Shown piece by piece: positions 34,020-43,099 of a DNA stretch of 64,000 nt (position 1 is its first letter; each line of letters opens with the position of its first letter). The position numbers and the translations under genes are program-made. The DNA is from an uncultured Sphingomonadaceae bacterium (GTDB taxonomy: Bacteria; Pseudomonadota; Alphaproteobacteria; Sphingomonadales; Sphingomonadaceae). The notes below the pieces were generated by a model. That model was not told where the DNA came from. It saw nothing but the letters and a program-made list of their open reading frames with translations, and did not search any database. The DNA is taken from positions 62,001-126,000 of the forward strand of contig CAIQHF010000036.1 of NCBI GenBank assembly GCA_903871605.1. The letters are read 5' to 3'.

Positions 34020-35213
34020 TCACGGGGCGCACCTCCCGGTCGACGTTCGGGGCGGTGGTGGCGCACGGGGCTGACGCCAGCGTTCAAAAATCTCGACGAC
34101 GACCATGCGACCACCGCAGCAAGGGCATGGCGCGCGTATCTCGAGTGGTTCGGCTGGTACATCGACGACGGCCAGCGGCGCGACAGCGAGCAGTTGGCGC
34201 GCTCGCTCGAGACGGATCTTTCGGGTCCCGCTGGCGAGCAGGCCGTAGTGTCGGATACGGTGAAAGCCCTTCGGCAGCACATGAAGCAGGAACCGGCGGA
34301 TGAATTCGTCGGCGCTGAGCGTCATCGCCTGCTGCCGCTCGGGCCCGTCGCGGCGATAATTCTTGTAGCGGAAGGTAACGCCGTCGCTATCGAACCGGAT
34401 GAGGCGGCTGCTTGAGATGGCAACCCGGTGCGTATAGCGCGACAGATAGGCCAGCACGGCCTCAGGGCCTGCAAAGGGTGGTTTGGCATACACCACCCAT
34501 CGTTTCTTCCGAACCGGCGACAGGTGACGCAAGAAAGCGCGACGCTCGCCGAGCCTGGCCAGGCCGCCATAGAAGGCGAGCCGGCCGGCATCGTAGAGCG
34601 CGAGCAAGCGGGTCAGAAACAAGCGTCGGAAGAGTGCGCCGAGCACGCGCACCGGCAGCAGGAAGGCCGGGCGTGCCGAGACCCAGCGTTCGCCGTCGAG
34701 CGAGATGCCGCCGCCCGGCACGACCATGTGGATGTGCGGATGATGAGTGAGCGCCGACCCCCAGCTATGCAGCACGGCTGTCATGCCGATACGGGCGCCG
34801 AGGTGTTTGGGGTCGGCCGCAATCGTCATCATCGTATCCGACGCCGCCCGGAACAGCAGGTCGTAAATCACCGCCTTGTTATGAAGGGCGATGTCGGCGA
34901 CTTCGGCCGGCAGCGTGAACACCACGTGGAAATATCCGACCGGCAACAGATCGGCTTCGCGCGCGGCAAGCCAGGTGCGCGCGGCCGCACCCTGGCATCG
35001 CGGACAATGTCGGTTGCGACAGCTGTTATAGGCGACACGCCAATGGCCGCAGCCCTCGCACGCTTCGATATGACCGCCCAGAGCTGCGGTTCGACAATGC
35101 TCGACCGCCGACATCACCTTGAGCTGGTGGAGGCTCAGATGCCCGCGATGGGTCGCTCGATATGCGGGCCCGGCTGCATGGAAGATGTCGGCGACCTCGA
35201 TGGAGGCGCGCAA
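34020..35213 (-). CDS. IS91-family transposase (Y2 HUH)
   Basis: 397 aa. The N-terminal zinc finger is CEGCGHWRVAYNSCRNRHC followed by PRC. The HUH motif is HPHIHMVVPGG and the paired tyrosines are AYLSRYTHRV (YxxxY). This is the rolling-circle transposase of the IS91/IS801 group. A second Cys pair (CPCCGGRM) lies near the C-terminus. It follows the companion recombinase with a gap of a few bases, so the two are co-transcribed. It appears intact, so the element may still be able to mobilise neighbouring cargo, as IS91-like elements do by one-ended transposition. Confidence 0.92.
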   Translation of the reverse strand: MRASIEVADIFHAAGPAYRATHRGHLSLHQLKVMSAVEHCRTAALGGHIEACEGCGHWRVAYNSCRNRHCPRCQGAAARTWLAAREADLLPVGYFHVVFTLPAEVADIALHNKAVIYDLLFRAASDTMMTIAADPKHLGARIGMTAVLHSWGSALTHHPHIHMVVPGGGISLDGERWVSARPAFLLPVRVLGALFRRLFLTRLLALYDAGRLAFYGGLARLGERRAFLRHLSPVRKKRWVVYAKPPFAGPEAVLAYLSRYTHRVAISSSRLIRFDSDGVTFRYKNYRRDGPERQQAMTLSADEFIRRFLLHVLPKGFHRIRHYGLLASGTRKIRLERARQLLAVAPLAVVDVPAEPLEIRAPCPCCGGRMVVVEIFERWRQPRAPPPPRTSTGRCAP

Positions 35214-35219
35214 CGCCCT

Positions 35220-36125
35220 TCAGCCGTCGGGCGTCCTGCCCTCCATCAGCGTCATCAATCGGTCGAGTGGGCCGGTCACCGCATGGATCGTCCGGGTGGC
35301 GACCTTGGTGTAAAGCGCGGTCGTCTCGAGCTTGCTGTGCCCGAGCAGCACCTGGATCACGCGAATATCGACGTCCTGCTCGAGCAGATGCGTGGCGAAA
35401 CTATGCCGCAGCGTGTGCGGGCTGACGCGCTTGCGGATCCCTGCCGCTTCGGCTGCCTCGCAGACGGCCCGGTGGAGTTGCCGTGTCGAGATCGGGTCGG
35501 TGTAGCTGCGCCCTGGGAACAGCCAGCCATGAGGCAACAGGACGCTGCGCCGCTTGCCCTCGCGCCACCACAGCCGAAGCAACTCGAGCAGTTGCGGCGA
35601 CAGCATGGCGTTGCGGTCCTTGCGCCCTTTGCCTTCCTCGATCCGGATCAGCATCCGCTTGCTGTCGATATCGTCGGCTTTGAGGTGCGCGACCTCCGAC
35701 ACGCGCAGCCCGGCGCCATAGGCTACACCCAATGCCGTCCGGTACTTGATACCCGGTGCCGCACTGAGCAGCTTCGCCACCTCATCGACGCTCAGCACGT
35801 CGGGGAGCTTCCTGGGACGATATGCCAGCACCAGCCGCCGCGACAGATCGGGCCGCTCGAGCGTCACGTCAAACAGGAAGCGCAACGCTGACACCGAACC
35901 GTTGATCGTGGACTCTCCGACACCGTGCTCACGCTGATGAAGCTGGAAGCGGCGCACGTCCTCAGCGGTTGCGGTGTCGGGCGAGCGTTCGAGGAACGCC
36001 GCGAACGCGCGAACGTGGCGGACATAGTCATGCTGCGTGCGCGACCTCATCATGCGCATCGCCATGTCGTCGAGCATCCGCTGCCGCAGCGGGCTCACGG
36101 AACGTTCGGTGGATAAAGTAACCAT
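35220..36125 (-). CDS. Tyrosine recombinase companion of the IS91-family element
   Basis: 301 aa from the ATG at 36125 with AGAGGA upstream. The upstream frame to 36182 has no ribosome site. Domains: SAM-like core binding (RTQHDYVRHVRAFAAFLERS), then the catalytic domain with Arg in GAGLRVSEVAHL, HTLRHSFATHLLE and the Tyr in LGHSKLETTALYTKV. Such XerD-like genes precede the transposase in a subset of IS91-like elements. The contribution to transposition is not settled. The truncated relative is at 19068. Confidence 0.9.
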   Translation of the reverse strand: MVTLSTERSVSPLRQRMLDDMAMRMMRSRTQHDYVRHVRAFAAFLERSPDTATAEDVRRFQLHQREHGVGESTINGSVSALRFLFDVTLERPDLSRRLVLAYRPRKLPDVLSVDEVAKLLSAAPGIKYRTALGVAYGAGLRVSEVAHLKADDIDSKRMLIRIEEGKGRKDRNAMLSPQLLELLRLWWREGKRRSVLLPHGWLFPGRSYTDPISTRQLHRAVCEAAEAAGIRKRVSPHTLRHSFATHLLEQDVDIRVIQVLLGHSKLETTALYTKVATRTIHAVTGPLDRLMTLMEGRTPDG

Positions 36126-36443
36126 AGGGAGTTCCTCTCGTTGAAGGAACTCCACCGTCCGCCACCGCCACCGCGGAACCAAACCTCACCGCAACTGCGC
36201 TACCTCACCGCAAACACCACTGCCGCGCAGCGGCTTCGTGCATTGGGCGCGTTCCTGCCGAAGGCCTGACCCTGAACGAAGGGCGGCTTATCCCTTCCGG
36301 TCTCCCCATACCGGACGGGCTGTAATCCACCATATTTTACCGAATGCAGTCCTTCCGCTTTCACCACCGCGGCAGCGCCACATCGACTGATGATAGAGCT
36401 AAAGCATTAAGCTCCCGACAGATCGAGGCGTGACAGGCTATAT

Positions 36444-36500
36444 CTCGCGCCCTCGCGATTACACGATCGTCGTTGCGAGAGTTTGCGAGGTTCTGCGAGG
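36444..36500 (+). promoter_or_regulatory. Helically phased TGCGAG repeats upstream of traG
   Basis: The 335-bp gap 36248-36582 holds no gene. It contains TGCGAG three times at 36474, 36484 and 36494, exactly 10 bp apart. The inverse sequence CTCGCG appears twice just upstream (36444 and 36452). Sites on one face of the helix 80-110 bp before the traG start suggest cooperative binding of an ICE transfer regulator. A possible -10 (TTATGC) lies downstream, near 36524. Confidence 0.45.
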
Positions 36501-36582
36501 AAACGGCACTCCCGCTGAACACGATTATGCCGGACTCCTGATCCGCCCGCACTGACGTTGCGACCGCGGGCGGAGAGCCCAC

Positions 36583-38613
36583 ATGACACCCACGAAACTC
36601 CTGATCGGCCAGATCCTTGTCGTGTTCGCTATCGTGCTCGCCGGCATCTGGCTGGCAACGCAGTGGGCCGCCGCACGATTGGCGTATCAGCCCGAACTCG
36701 GCCCTCCGGTCCTGCTATTCCTAAAGACGCCGATATATCGCCCCTGGGCTCTCTTCCCGTGGTGGTATCACTATGACGCCTACGCGCCGCACGTCTTCGA
36801 TCGCGCGGGAGAGATCGCGGGCGCGAGTGGCTTCGTCGGATGCGGCGCCGCGATCTTCGGATCGCTCTGGCGCGCACGACAGCGGCGGCACGTCACGACC
36901 TACGGTTCCGCTCGCTGGGCCACGACCTCGGATGCGCAGAGCGCAGGGCTGTTCGACGACGCCGGTGTGTTTCTCGGCAAGCTGAACAGCCGGTATCTCC
37001 GCCACGACGGGCCGGAACATGTCATGGCGTTCGCACCGACACGTTCGGGCAAGGGTGTCGGGCTTGTCGTGCCGACCCTGCTCGGTTGGACCGGATCTGC
37101 CGTCATCCATGACATCAAAGGCGAGAACTGGCAGCTCACCGCCGGATGGCGCGCACGATTTTCGCACTGCCTTCTGTTCAACCCGACGGATGAGCGCTCC
37201 GCCAGGTACAATCCTCTTCTCGAGGTGCGGCGCGGCGCCAACGAAGTCCGCGACGTCCAGAACATCGCAGACATATTGGTTGATCCGGAAGGCGCCCTCG
37301 AACGTCGTAGCCACTGGGAAAAAACCAGCCATTCCCTGCTCGTCGGCGCGATCCTGCACGTGCTCTATGCCGAGCAGGAAAAGACGCTCTCCCGCGTCGC
37401 GACTTTCCTGTCCGATCCCCAGCGGAGTTTTGCGGACACGCTGAAGCGCATGATGGCGACGAACCATCTCGGCACCGACGAGGCGCCGCTCGTCCATCCC
37501 GTCGTGGCGTCGGCCGCCCGCGAGCTTCTCAACAAATCCGATAATGAACGCTCGGGTGTCTTGTCGACTGCGATGAGTTTTCTTGGCCTCTATCGTGATC
37601 CGACTGTGGCAGCGGTCACGTCCTCCTGCGACTGGCGCATCGCCGATCTGGTCGAGGCAGAGCAGCCGCTGTCGCTGTACCTCGTCGTGCCGCCGTCCGA
37701 CATTTCGCGCACCAAGCCACTCATGCGGCTGGTGCTCAACCAGATCGGTCGTCGATTGACAGAGCACCTCCATACCGCTGAGCATGGCCGTCGCCACAAG
37801 CTGCTCATGATGCTCGACGAGTTTCCGGCACTCGGTCGGCTCGATTTCTTCGAGACGTCGCTGGCCTTCCTGGCAGGCTACGGTGTCCGCGCCTTTCTCA
37901 TCGCGCAAAGCCTCAACCAGATCGAGAAGGCTTACGGCGAGCACAACGCGATCCTCGATAACTGCCACGTCCGCGTCGCCTTTGCGACCAACGACGAACG
38001 GACTGCCAAACGCATCTCTGACGCGCTCGGTACCGCAACCGAACAGCGCGCGATGCGCAACTACGCCGGCCACCGCCTCGCCCCGTGGCTCAGCCATGTC
38101 ATGGTCAGCCGCCAGGAAACCGCACGAGCGCTGCTGACGCCCGGTGAGGTCATGCAGCTGCCGGCAACCGACGAGCTGGTTCTGGTGTCGGGTCTGTCGC
38201 CGATCCGCGCTTGCAAGCTCCGCTATTTCGAGGACCCGACTTTCTCAGAGCGTGTGGTGGCGCCGCCCAAGCCCTCAGATGGCCCCTATGCCGATCGCCC
38301 CACGCTGCTGCCCGACGACTGGACTGGCAAGACGCGCCATTTCGACGAGCGGCTCGCATCGCAAGAACGGGAAGACGACCAAGCGGACGCTGGCGGTCTC
38401 GAGCAGCAACGCCAGCCGGCGACGCCGGACGAGAGCCCCGTAAAGGAGCCGGAGGCCGGCGCCGTCAATTCGCTCAACCTCGATGATCACGACGCCGATC
38501 CTGCTGGCGACAGCCAAGTGATGGACACGGCGCGGGCGCCGGCGATCGCGCGGAACGCCTATGCGCTCGAAGAGGGTGACAGCCGCTCGGCGACGCTCGG
38601 GCTGGATTTCTGA
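36583..38613 (+). CDS. traG: Type IV coupling protein TraG/VirD4
   Basis: 676 aa. Two N-terminal membrane helices (about residues 7-30 and 75-97) precede the cytoplasmic ATPase with Walker A APTRSGKGVGLV and Walker B LLMMLDEFPALG, and the TraG-specific VIHDIKGENW and FLIAQSLNQIE. It docks the relaxase-DNA complex on the Trb channel and pumps the strand. It is the first gene of the right-hand transfer block and its stop overlaps the next start (TGATG). The acidic C-terminal tail (about 100 residues) is variable in the family. Confidence 0.95.
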   Translation: MTPTKLLIGQILVVFAIVLAGIWLATQWAAARLAYQPELGPPVLLFLKTPIYRPWALFPWWYHYDAYAPHVFDRAGEIAGASGFVGCGAAIFGSLWRARQRRHVTTYGSARWATTSDAQSAGLFDDAGVFLGKLNSRYLRHDGPEHVMAFAPTRSGKGVGLVVPTLLGWTGSAVIHDIKGENWQLTAGWRARFSHCLLFNPTDERSARYNPLLEVRRGANEVRDVQNIADILVDPEGALERRSHWEKTSHSLLVGAILHVLYAEQEKTLSRVATFLSDPQRSFADTLKRMMATNHLGTDEAPLVHPVVASAARELLNKSDNERSGVLSTAMSFLGLYRDPTVAAVTSSCDWRIADLVEAEQPLSLYLVVPPSDISRTKPLMRLVLNQIGRRLTEHLHTAEHGRRHKLLMMLDEFPALGRLDFFETSLAFLAGYGVRAFLIAQSLNQIEKAYGEHNAILDNCHVRVAFATNDERTAKRISDALGTATEQRAMRNYAGHRLAPWLSHVMVSRQETARALLTPGEVMQLPATDELVLVSGLSPIRACKLRYFEDPTFSERVVAPPKPSDGPYADRPTLLPDDWTGKTRHFDERLASQEREDDQADAGGLEQQRQPATPDESPVKEPEAGAVNSLNLDDHDADPAGDSQVMDTARAPAIARNAYALEEGDSRSATLGLDF

Positions 38614-39035
38614 TGATGGTCGGCAAGATCCGCCATCAGCTCTTCCTGTCGATCGCGCTGACCGAACGACTTGAGGCGCTCGCAGCGAAACCCGGGGTGA
38701 CCAAGTCGGCGATCCTCGCCGACGCCGTCGAGGCGTGGCTGACGCGAAAGGGGCGGAACGAGCTCGACGAACATTTCGGCATGCGGCTCGATCGGATCAT
38801 CACGGCGCTCGGTCGCATCGAGCGCGATTGCCACGTCCAGCTCGAGACGCTGGCGCTGTTCATTCGATACGAACTCGCGATCCATGCGCCGCTGGCCGAA
38901 ACCGACAAGGCCGGCCGCGCGATCGCTCGCGATCGGTTCAACGCGTTCGTCGAGCAGGTTGGGCGGCAGGTCGCGACGGGTACCCGAACGCTAGGCGGTC
39001 GCACGCCAAGTCCCTTCGGAAAGCCCGGCCAATGA
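38613..39035 (+). CDS. CopG-like ribbon-helix-helix protein between traG and trbB
   Basis: 140 aa. The N-terminus (KIRHQLFLSIALTERLEALA, then TKSAILADAVEAWL) fits a ribbon-helix-helix DNA-binding fold, and the rest is helical. A gene of this type stands in the same place in Tn4371-like and related ICEs, where it is annotated as a CopG-family regulator. It may autoregulate the trb operon or belong to the relaxosome. It starts inside the traG stop, and its own end overlaps trbB by 4 bp (ATGA). Confidence 0.8.
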   Translation: MMVGKIRHQLFLSIALTERLEALAAKPGVTKSAILADAVEAWLTRKGRNELDEHFGMRLDRIITALGRIERDCHVQLETLALFIRYELAIHAPLAETDKAGRAIARDRFNAFVEQVGRQVATGTRTLGGRTPSPFGKPGQ

Positions 39036-40018
39036 CCGGCACCCTGTCCGCCGAACGACGGCGCGCGATGATCCGCACCGCGCTCGGTCCCTCGATCGCT
39101 GTGGCACTGGCCGACAGCCGTATCGTCGAAATCATGGTCAATCCAGACGGCGCGCTGCGCGTCGACATATTGGGCGAGGGCAGGGTCGACACCGATCTCC
39201 GCTTCGAGCCGGCCCAGGTCGAGCGCATCATCCGCCTCGTCGCCAGCCACGCCCGCACGGAGGTCCATGGTGACGCCCCGATCGTCTCGGCGGAGCTGCC
39301 TCCGCACGCCGAAGGGCGGGCAGGGGAGCGTTTCGAGGGCGTCCTGCCGCCCGTATCGACCGGACCCTGCTTCTCGATCCGCAAACCCGCCGAGCGGCTG
39401 CACAAGCTGATCGATTATGTGACCGACGGCATGATGTCGCCGGATGCGGCACGCATCCTGTCGATGGCGGTGGTCGAACGGCGCAATATCCTCGTCGCCG
39501 GCGGAACAAGCTCGGGCAAGACCACGCTCGCCAATGCGTTGCTCGCCGAAATGGCGTCGCTCGATGAGCGCGTCATCCTCATCGAGGACACGCGCGAACT
39601 GCAAAGCCCGGCGCCCGATACAGTGGCGCTGCGCACGCGGTCTGGTGTCGTCACCATGGCCGATCTGGTCCGCTCGACGCTGCGGCTGCGCCCCGATCGC
39701 GTCATCGTCGGCGAAGTGCGCGGACCCGAGGCACTCGACATGCTCAAGGCCTGGAACACCGGGCATCCGGGCGGCATTGCCACGGTCCACGCCAACAGTG
39801 CGCCGTCTGCCCTTCATCGGATCGAACAGCTTATTCAGGAGGCGGCAGTCACGGTGCCGCGAGCGCTGATCGCCGACGCGATTGATCTCATCGTCTTTAT
39901 CTCCGGCCGCGGCCTCGCCCGCCGGGTCTCTCAAATCGTGCGCCTCGCCGGCGTCGATCCCGACGGTGGCTACGGCCTCGTCGACCTCCTGCCGCCAACC
40001 CAAACCCAAGGAGACTGA
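39032..40018 (+). CDS. trbB: TrbB, VirB11-like ATPase of the mating channel
   Basis: 328 aa from the ATG overlapping the CopG-like stop. Walker A is VAGGTSSGKTTLANAL, followed by the Asp box VILIEDTRELQ, Walker B RPDRVIVGEVRGPEAL and the His box GGIATVHANSA. All are VirB11/TrbB hallmarks. It forms a hexameric ATPase at the cytoplasmic base that powers pilus assembly and DNA passage. First of the ordered trbBCDEJLFGI set. Confidence 0.95.
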   Translation: MTGTLSAERRRAMIRTALGPSIAVALADSRIVEIMVNPDGALRVDILGEGRVDTDLRFEPAQVERIIRLVASHARTEVHGDAPIVSAELPPHAEGRAGERFEGVLPPVSTGPCFSIRKPAERLHKLIDYVTDGMMSPDAARILSMAVVERRNILVAGGTSSGKTTLANALLAEMASLDERVILIEDTRELQSPAPDTVALRTRSGVVTMADLVRSTLRLRPDRVIVGEVRGPEALDMLKAWNTGHPGGIATVHANSAPSALHRIEQLIQEAAVTVPRALIADAIDLIVFISGRGLARRVSQIVRLAGVDPDGGYGLVDLLPPTQTQGD

Positions 40019-40020
40019 CC

Positions 40021-40362
40021 ATGATGACGATTGCCCGTTCACGCCCTCAATTTGCCGTGCGCCGATCCTTGCTCGCTGCCGCCGGCCTCGCACTTGGCTT
40101 TGCCACTACCGCCCAGGCCGCCGGCACCGGCATGCCGTGGGAGCAGCCGCTCCAGCAGATCCTGGATTCAGTCCAAGGGCCGGTCGCGAAGATCCTGGCG
40201 GTCGCGGTCATCATCCTGACCGGCCTGACGCTCGCGTTCGGTGAGACCGCCGGCGGCTTCCGACGTCTGATCCAGATCGTCTTCGGCCTGTCGATCGCGT
40301 TCGCCGCGTCGAGCTTCTTCCTGAGCTTCTTCAGCTTTGGTGGCGGAGCGTTGATCGCATGA
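40021..40362 (+). CDS. trbC: TrbC, conjugative pilin
   Basis: 113 aa. A long signal peptide (ending LGFATTAQAA) is followed by two hydrophobic helices (KILAVAVIILTGLTLAFGE and IQIVFGLSIAFAASSFFLSF) separated by a short basic loop, the VirB2/TrbC layout. The propilin is expected to be trimmed by signal peptidase and by TraF (7850) before assembly. Starts 2 bp after trbB, and its end overlaps trbD. Confidence 0.92.
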   Translation: MMTIARSRPQFAVRRSLLAAAGLALGFATTAQAAGTGMPWEQPLQQILDSVQGPVAKILAVAVIILTGLTLAFGETAGGFRRLIQIVFGLSIAFAASSFFLSFFSFGGGALIA

Positions 40363-40658
40363 CGGATAGCCGGTCTCTGGCCAGCCACCATGGCGGCGAA
40401 GCCCATATCGCGGGCTTCGAGGTGCCGATCCACGGATCGCTCGGCTCACCGATCCTCCTGGGTGGTGCGCCGCGTGGGCTCGCGATCGTCAATGGCACGA
40501 TCGCAGCCGCCGTGGGTCTGGGTCTCCAGCAATGGCTGGCCGGCGTCCTGCTCTGGGCGGCGGGGCACAGCCTCGCCGTCTTCGCCGCCCGGCGCGATCC
40601 CGATTTCGCGACCGTGCTGCTGCGCCACCTCCGTCAGAAGGGCTGGTTCAGATGCTAG
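40359..40658 (+). CDS. trbD: TrbD, VirB3-like inner-membrane protein
   Basis: 99 aa. Contains the typical PIHGSLGSPILLGGAPRGLA segment (written here in part: GSLGSPILLGGAPR) followed by two hydrophobic stretches (AIVNGTIAAAVGLGL, AGVLLWAAGHSLAVFAA). VirB3-type proteins sit with the TrbE ATPase at the inner membrane. Overlaps trbC by 4 bp and trbE by 7 bp. Confidence 0.92.
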   Translation: MTDSRSLASHHGGEAHIAGFEVPIHGSLGSPILLGGAPRGLAIVNGTIAAAVGLGLQQWLAGVLLWAAGHSLAVFAARRDPDFATVLLRHLRQKGWFRC

Positions 40659-43099
40659 CGCTCCATGAATATCGTTCGTCAGCCGACAGGTTGGCCGACC
40701 ATCTGCCATGGGCAGCTCTCGTGGCGCCCGGTATCGTCCTCAACAAGGACGGCAGTTTTTCGCGCGTGCTGGCGTTCCGGGGCCCGGATTTGGAGAGCGC
40801 GACCGAGGCTGAGCTGGTTTCGGCCTGCGCGCGTGCGAACAACGTGCTCAAGCGCTTCGGCTCGGGCTGGGCGCTGCATTTCGACGCGGAGCGGCGCGAG
40901 GCGCTCGGCTATCCCGACAGTCCGTTTCCCGATGCTGCATCCTGGCTGGTCGACCAGGAGCGGAGGGCGGGATTCGAAGCCGCCGGTCGGCATTATGAGA
41001 GCCGTTTCCATCTTACCCTGACGTGGTTGCCTCCGGCCGATCGCAGCGATAGCGCGGGACGCTCGCTCATCGATCGACCCGACGCAGATACCGGTCGAGA
41101 CTGGCGTGCCGCTCTCGCGCAGTTCGCAGCCGAGACCGATCGGGCGCTCGACCTTTTCTCAGCCTTCATGCCCGAAATGCGGGCATTGAACTCGACCGAG
41201 ACACTAACCTACCTGCACGCAACGATCTCGACCCGTCGCCATGATGTCGCGCTGCCGGACACGCCGCTCTATCTCGATGGACTGCTCGCCGACACGCCGC
41301 TGACGGGCGGGCTCGAGCCCAGGCTCGGCGATCTGCATCTGCGCACGCTGAGCGTGATCGGTTTCCCGAACCTGAGCCGGCCCGGCATCCTCGATGCGCT
41401 CAACCATCAGGATTTCGCCTATCGCTGGGTCACGCGCTTCATCGCGCTCGACAAGGCCGACGCCACCAAGGCGCTGACCAAGCTTCGGCGGCAATGGTTC
41501 AACAAGCGCAAGTCGATCACCGCGATGTTGCGCGAGGTCATGTACAACCAGCCGGCGCAGCTGCTCGACAGCGATGCCGACAACAAGGTGGTCGATGCGG
41601 ATCTCGCCCTACAGGCGCTCGGCGGCGATCATGTCGCGTTTGGCTATCTGACCACGACTATCACGGTGTCGGACACTGATCGCGGTCGTGCCGAGGATAA
41701 GGTACGTGCGGTCGAGCGGATCATCAATGGGCTCGGCTTCACCACCATCCGCGAAGGCGTCAATGCGGTCGAAGCCTGGCTGTCGTCACTGCCCGGTCAC
41801 GCCTACGCCAATGTTCGCCAGCCGCTCGTCCACACGCTCAACCTCGCCCACCTCATGCCGTTGTCGAGCGTCTGGGCCGGACCGGGGCACAATGCCCATC
41901 TCGACGGTCCGCCGTTACTGGTCGCGCAGACGTCGGGATCGACGCCGTTCCGGCTTTCGACCCATATCGGCGACGTCGGCCACATGCTGGTGGTGGGGCC
42001 GACCGGCGCCGGCAAGTCCGTGCTGCTGGCGCTGATCGCCCTCCAGTTCCGGCGCTATCCGAATTCGCAGCTAATCATTTTCGACAAGGGCTATTCGGCT
42101 CGTGCCGCCGTGCTCGCCATGGGCGGTGCGCATCATGCGCTCGGCATTGGCGGGGAGGTGGGGGAGGGCCTTGCCTTCCAGCCGCTGCGCCGGATCGACA
42201 AGGCCGCAGAGCGCAGCTGGGCCGCCGAATGGATCGCCGCGCTGCTGGCGCACGAGCGTGTCCTGGTCACGCCCGAGATCAAGGAAGCGATTTGGTCGGC
42301 ACTGACGAGTCTCGCGTCGGCACCGGTCGAAGAGCGGACGCTCACCGGGCTGGTGCTGTTGCTCCAGTCCAATGCGCTCCGCTCCGCGCTTAGCGCCTAC
42401 ACGCTCGATGGCCCTTATGGTCGGTTGCTCGACGCCGCCGAGAGCGATCTCGCCTTCGCGGACGTGCAATGCTTCGAGACCGAGGCGCTGATGGGGCAGG
42501 CGGGAGTCGTCGCCCCGGTGCTGACCTATCTCTTCCATCGGCTCGAGGAACGGTTCGACGGTCGGCCGACCTTGCTGATCCTCGACGAGGCCTGGATCTT
42601 CCTCGATCATCCGCTGTTCGCCGCCCGCATCCGCGAGTGGCTGAAGACGCTCCGCAAGAAGAATGTCGCGGTGCTGTTCGCGACCCAGAGCCTCGCCGAC
42701 ATCGCCGACAGCAGCATCGCGCCGGCGATCATCGAGAGTTGTCCGCAGCGCATCCTGTTGCCAAACGACCGTGCGATCGAGCCGCAGGGGCGTGCGGCGT
42801 ACGAGCGGTTCGGCCTCAATGCGCGCCAGATCGAACTCGTCAGCCGCGCGACGCCGAAACGACAATATTATCTCCAGTCCGCGCGCGGCAATCGGCTGTT
42901 CGAGCTGGGGCTCGGACCGATCGCGCTGGCGCTCTGCGGTGCGTCCGATCCCGCCAGCCAGCTGCGCATCGATGCGCTGCTCGCCGAGCACGGCGCCGCC
43001 GGTTTCGCAGCCCGCTTCCTGGCCGACGCCGGCCTCGACTGGGCGGCAGCCCTGCTCGCCGATTTTCCCAACCCCAGTGAAGACGGAGAAGTCCTGTGA
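40652..43099 (+). CDS. trbE: TrbE, VirB4-like ATPase
   Basis: 815 aa from the ATG at 40652 within the trbD end. It has the CagE/TrbE/VirB4 N-terminal domain, then Walker A VVGPTGAGKSVLLALIALQF, Walker B LLILDEAWIFLDHP and the KNVAVLFATQSLADI block. It energises pilus assembly and substrate translocation. It is the largest component and intact. The end overlaps trbJ by 4 bp (GTGA). Confidence 0.96.
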   Translation: MLALHEYRSSADRLADHLPWAALVAPGIVLNKDGSFSRVLAFRGPDLESATEAELVSACARANNVLKRFGSGWALHFDAERREALGYPDSPFPDAASWLVDQERRAGFEAAGRHYESRFHLTLTWLPPADRSDSAGRSLIDRPDADTGRDWRAALAQFAAETDRALDLFSAFMPEMRALNSTETLTYLHATISTRRHDVALPDTPLYLDGLLADTPLTGGLEPRLGDLHLRTLSVIGFPNLSRPGILDALNHQDFAYRWVTRFIALDKADATKALTKLRRQWFNKRKSITAMLREVMYNQPAQLLDSDADNKVVDADLALQALGGDHVAFGYLTTTITVSDTDRGRAEDKVRAVERIINGLGFTTIREGVNAVEAWLSSLPGHAYANVRQPLVHTLNLAHLMPLSSVWAGPGHNAHLDGPPLLVAQTSGSTPFRLSTHIGDVGHMLVVGPTGAGKSVLLALIALQFRRYPNSQLIIFDKGYSARAAVLAMGGAHHALGIGGEVGEGLAFQPLRRIDKAAERSWAAEWIAALLAHERVLVTPEIKEAIWSALTSLASAPVEERTLTGLVLLLQSNALRSALSAYTLDGPYGRLLDAAESDLAFADVQCFETEALMGQAGVVAPVLTYLFHRLEERFDGRPTLLILDEAWIFLDHPLFAARIREWLKTLRKKNVAVLFATQSLADIADSSIAPAIIESCPQRILLPNDRAIEPQGRAAYERFGLNARQIELVSRATPKRQYYLQSARGNRLFELGLGPIALALCGASDPASQLRIDALLAEHGAAGFAARFLADAGLDWAAALLADFPNPSEDGEVL

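Larger units (their letters stand above)
33722..36247 (-). mobile_element. IS91-family element, full length, with companion recombinase
   Basis: Holds an intact Y2-type HUH transposase and a complete tyrosine recombinase read in the same direction. The end near 33722 has a GGATATCG/CGATATCC hairpin also found at the end of the deleted copy (20605-20638). The other end (near 36241-36247) shares GCACGAAGCCGCTG. A GAAC/GTTC tetranucleotide lies just outside the latter (GTTC at 36250-36253), compatible with IS91-type target choice. The orientation is opposite to the deleted copy. The boundaries are estimated from loss of similarity. Confidence 0.8.
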
